A stretch of DNA of 64,000 nt, from contig CAIPMU010000011.1 in the NCBI GenBank assembly GCA_903866275.1, positions 427,163 to 491,162 on the forward strand, read 5' to 3'. Both the position numbers and the translations under genes were made by a program. The DNA comes from Vampirovibrio chlorellavorus. GTDB taxonomy: Bacteria; Cyanobacteriota; Vampirovibrionia; Vampirovibrionales; Vampirovibrionaceae. Positions 63,489-64,000 of the stretch are shown in pieces. The stretch's first letter is position 1; each line of letters opens with the position of its first letter. Under the pieces are notes generated by a model. The model had not been told where the DNA came from, made no database searches, and worked only from the letters and a program-made list of their open reading frames with translations.

Positions 63489-63538
63489 GGGGCATGTCTC
63501 CTTACATTGGTTTCTGTGTGCCAAACTCGATAACACCA

Positions 63539-63567
63539 TGATTACTCGAATTTTCATTCGATAGCAA
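63539..63567 (-). promoter_or_regulatory. LexA-type operator inside the umuDC-like promoter
   Basis: The minus strand has TTGCTA (63567-63562) and TAATCA (63544-63539) 17 nt apart. The spacer contains a perfect inverted repeat TCGAAT-N4-ATTCGA (63561-63546), very close to the Gram-positive SOS box CGAAC-N4-GTTCG. Repressor binding would block polymerase directly. Confidence 0.65.
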
Positions 63568-63690
63568 GTCATGTATTTGTTGTTCAGCTAAAGGAAGCAG
63601 CTTTTGATGAGACTAGCACTGTAAAAGCTACAACCATAGAACAGGCAAGCTCATCCAAGTAGGGGTAAGATATTGCAAGGAGGAAAAGGA

Positions 63691-63927
63691 ATGTCAGACA
63701 GAACCTCAAACTTTCCCAGACGAAATAGGCAACATGAACTAGAAACAGCCTCACGAAGACATTTTGAGAATCTTCTGCCCGATTCTTGGATTTTGAATTC
63801 TGCTCACATCGACCCAGAATATGGGCTAGATGGAACTATCGAGGTCTTTAAGGATGGGCGTGACCGGGTCCCTTTTTTAGATCCACTTGGGGCAGAGATT
63901 GGGGAAATTTTAGCACAAGGGAATTAA
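63691..63927 (+). CDS. Short DUF4365-like protein
   Basis: 78 residues from ATG 63691 (AAGGAGGAAAAGG ribosome site). The pattern RNRQHELETASRRHFENLLPDSWIL then IDPEYGLDGTIEVFKDGR matches the start of DUF4365 (W...D-Y-G-x-D-G). Full-length members are about 140 residues or more; here the frame ends after the first strands with a non-conserved tail. It is a truncated or degraded copy. DUF4365 proteins are often linked to defence islands. It is divergent from the umuDC-like operon. Confidence 0.7.
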   Translation: MSDRTSNFPRRNRQHELETASRRHFENLLPDSWILNSAHIDPEYGLDGTIEVFKDGRDRVPFLDPLGAEIGEILAQGN

Positions 63928-64000
63928 CCATTTCATTTCCTTTTCCCTAAACCGCTCAATTCAGCAGAAATCCATCTGTGTCCAGGAAATTGAGTCAGGC

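Noticed and set aside
1..64000. CRISPR array
   Set aside because: No regularly spaced repeat-spacer pattern was seen; the repeats present are the att pair, decamers, iterons and ACTTAGTA copies.

Overview
The window most resembles a chromosomal segment of a non-photosynthetic relative of the Cyanobacteria (Vampirovibrionia / 'Melainabacteria'). The main evidence is that RNA polymerase beta-prime is split into rpoC1 and rpoC2, as in the cyanobacterial phylum. The same segment carries a flagellar export chaperone (fliS), a PilT-type pilus motor and a Kdo transferase (Gram-negative envelope), with no photosynthesis gene in view. This assignment is inferred from gene content; no search was run.

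Region 1 (about 316-13880) is an integrated genomic island. A 44-bp direct repeat (316-359 and 13837-13880) duplicates the 3' part of a tRNA-Arg(TCT) gene at 13839-13912 and marks attL and attR. The island holds a tyrosine integrase, an AlpA-like small HTH protein, a RepA-type ATPase next to an iteron-like array, and an HGGxSTG-type gene pair. Its cargo is a Type I restriction-modification locus in the order hsdR-hsdM-(NYN protein)-(GIY-YIG/DUF4357 protein)-hsdS. Tandem ATTACACAGA decamers lie just inside both island ends and are candidate integrase arm sites.

Region 2 (about 13.9-52.9 kb) is core chromosome. It contains a Flp-type pilin, a RelE-family toxin-antitoxin pair, fliS with a FliT-like gene, and a single-domain response regulator. 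The transcription-translation cluster rplJ-rplL-rpoB-rpoC1-rpoC2 follows, with a strong hairpin between rplL and rpoB and a terminator after rpoC2. Next come a TPR protein, waaA, an nrnA-like DHH phosphoesterase that seems to start at ATT, mazG, and a LuxR-type response regulator / soluble histidine kinase / lipoprotein-hydrolase group. The remainder is a cell-wall amidase with murI, pilT-serS, glnA, an aldo/keto reductase, a TlpA-like protein and a heterodimeric ABC exporter.

Region 3 (about 52.94-64 kb, running off the right edge) looks like a second mobile element beside tRNA-Val(GAC). It begins with a tyrosine recombinase bearing an N-terminal HTH-like domain and preceded by ACTTAGTAGTAG repeats. 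It carries zinc-ribbon and LuxR-type small regulators, a Pol I/T7-RNAP-superfamily-like polymerase broken by one frameshift, a Sel1-repeat protein, a candidate small RNA, a 40-aa membrane peptide with a serine resolvase, and a DNA-damage module. That module has a SRAP-family protein, a UmuC-type polymerase and a UmuD-like protein that lacks the Ser/Lys dyad. A LexA-type inverted repeat sits between the -35 and -10 of the umuDC-like promoter. No second tRNA-Val att copy is visible, so the right boundary lies beyond the window.

The most novel-looking items are the tRNA-Val element with its own polymerase, ncRNA and SOS module, the two-nuclease Type I R-M operon, and the apparent ATT start of nrnA.
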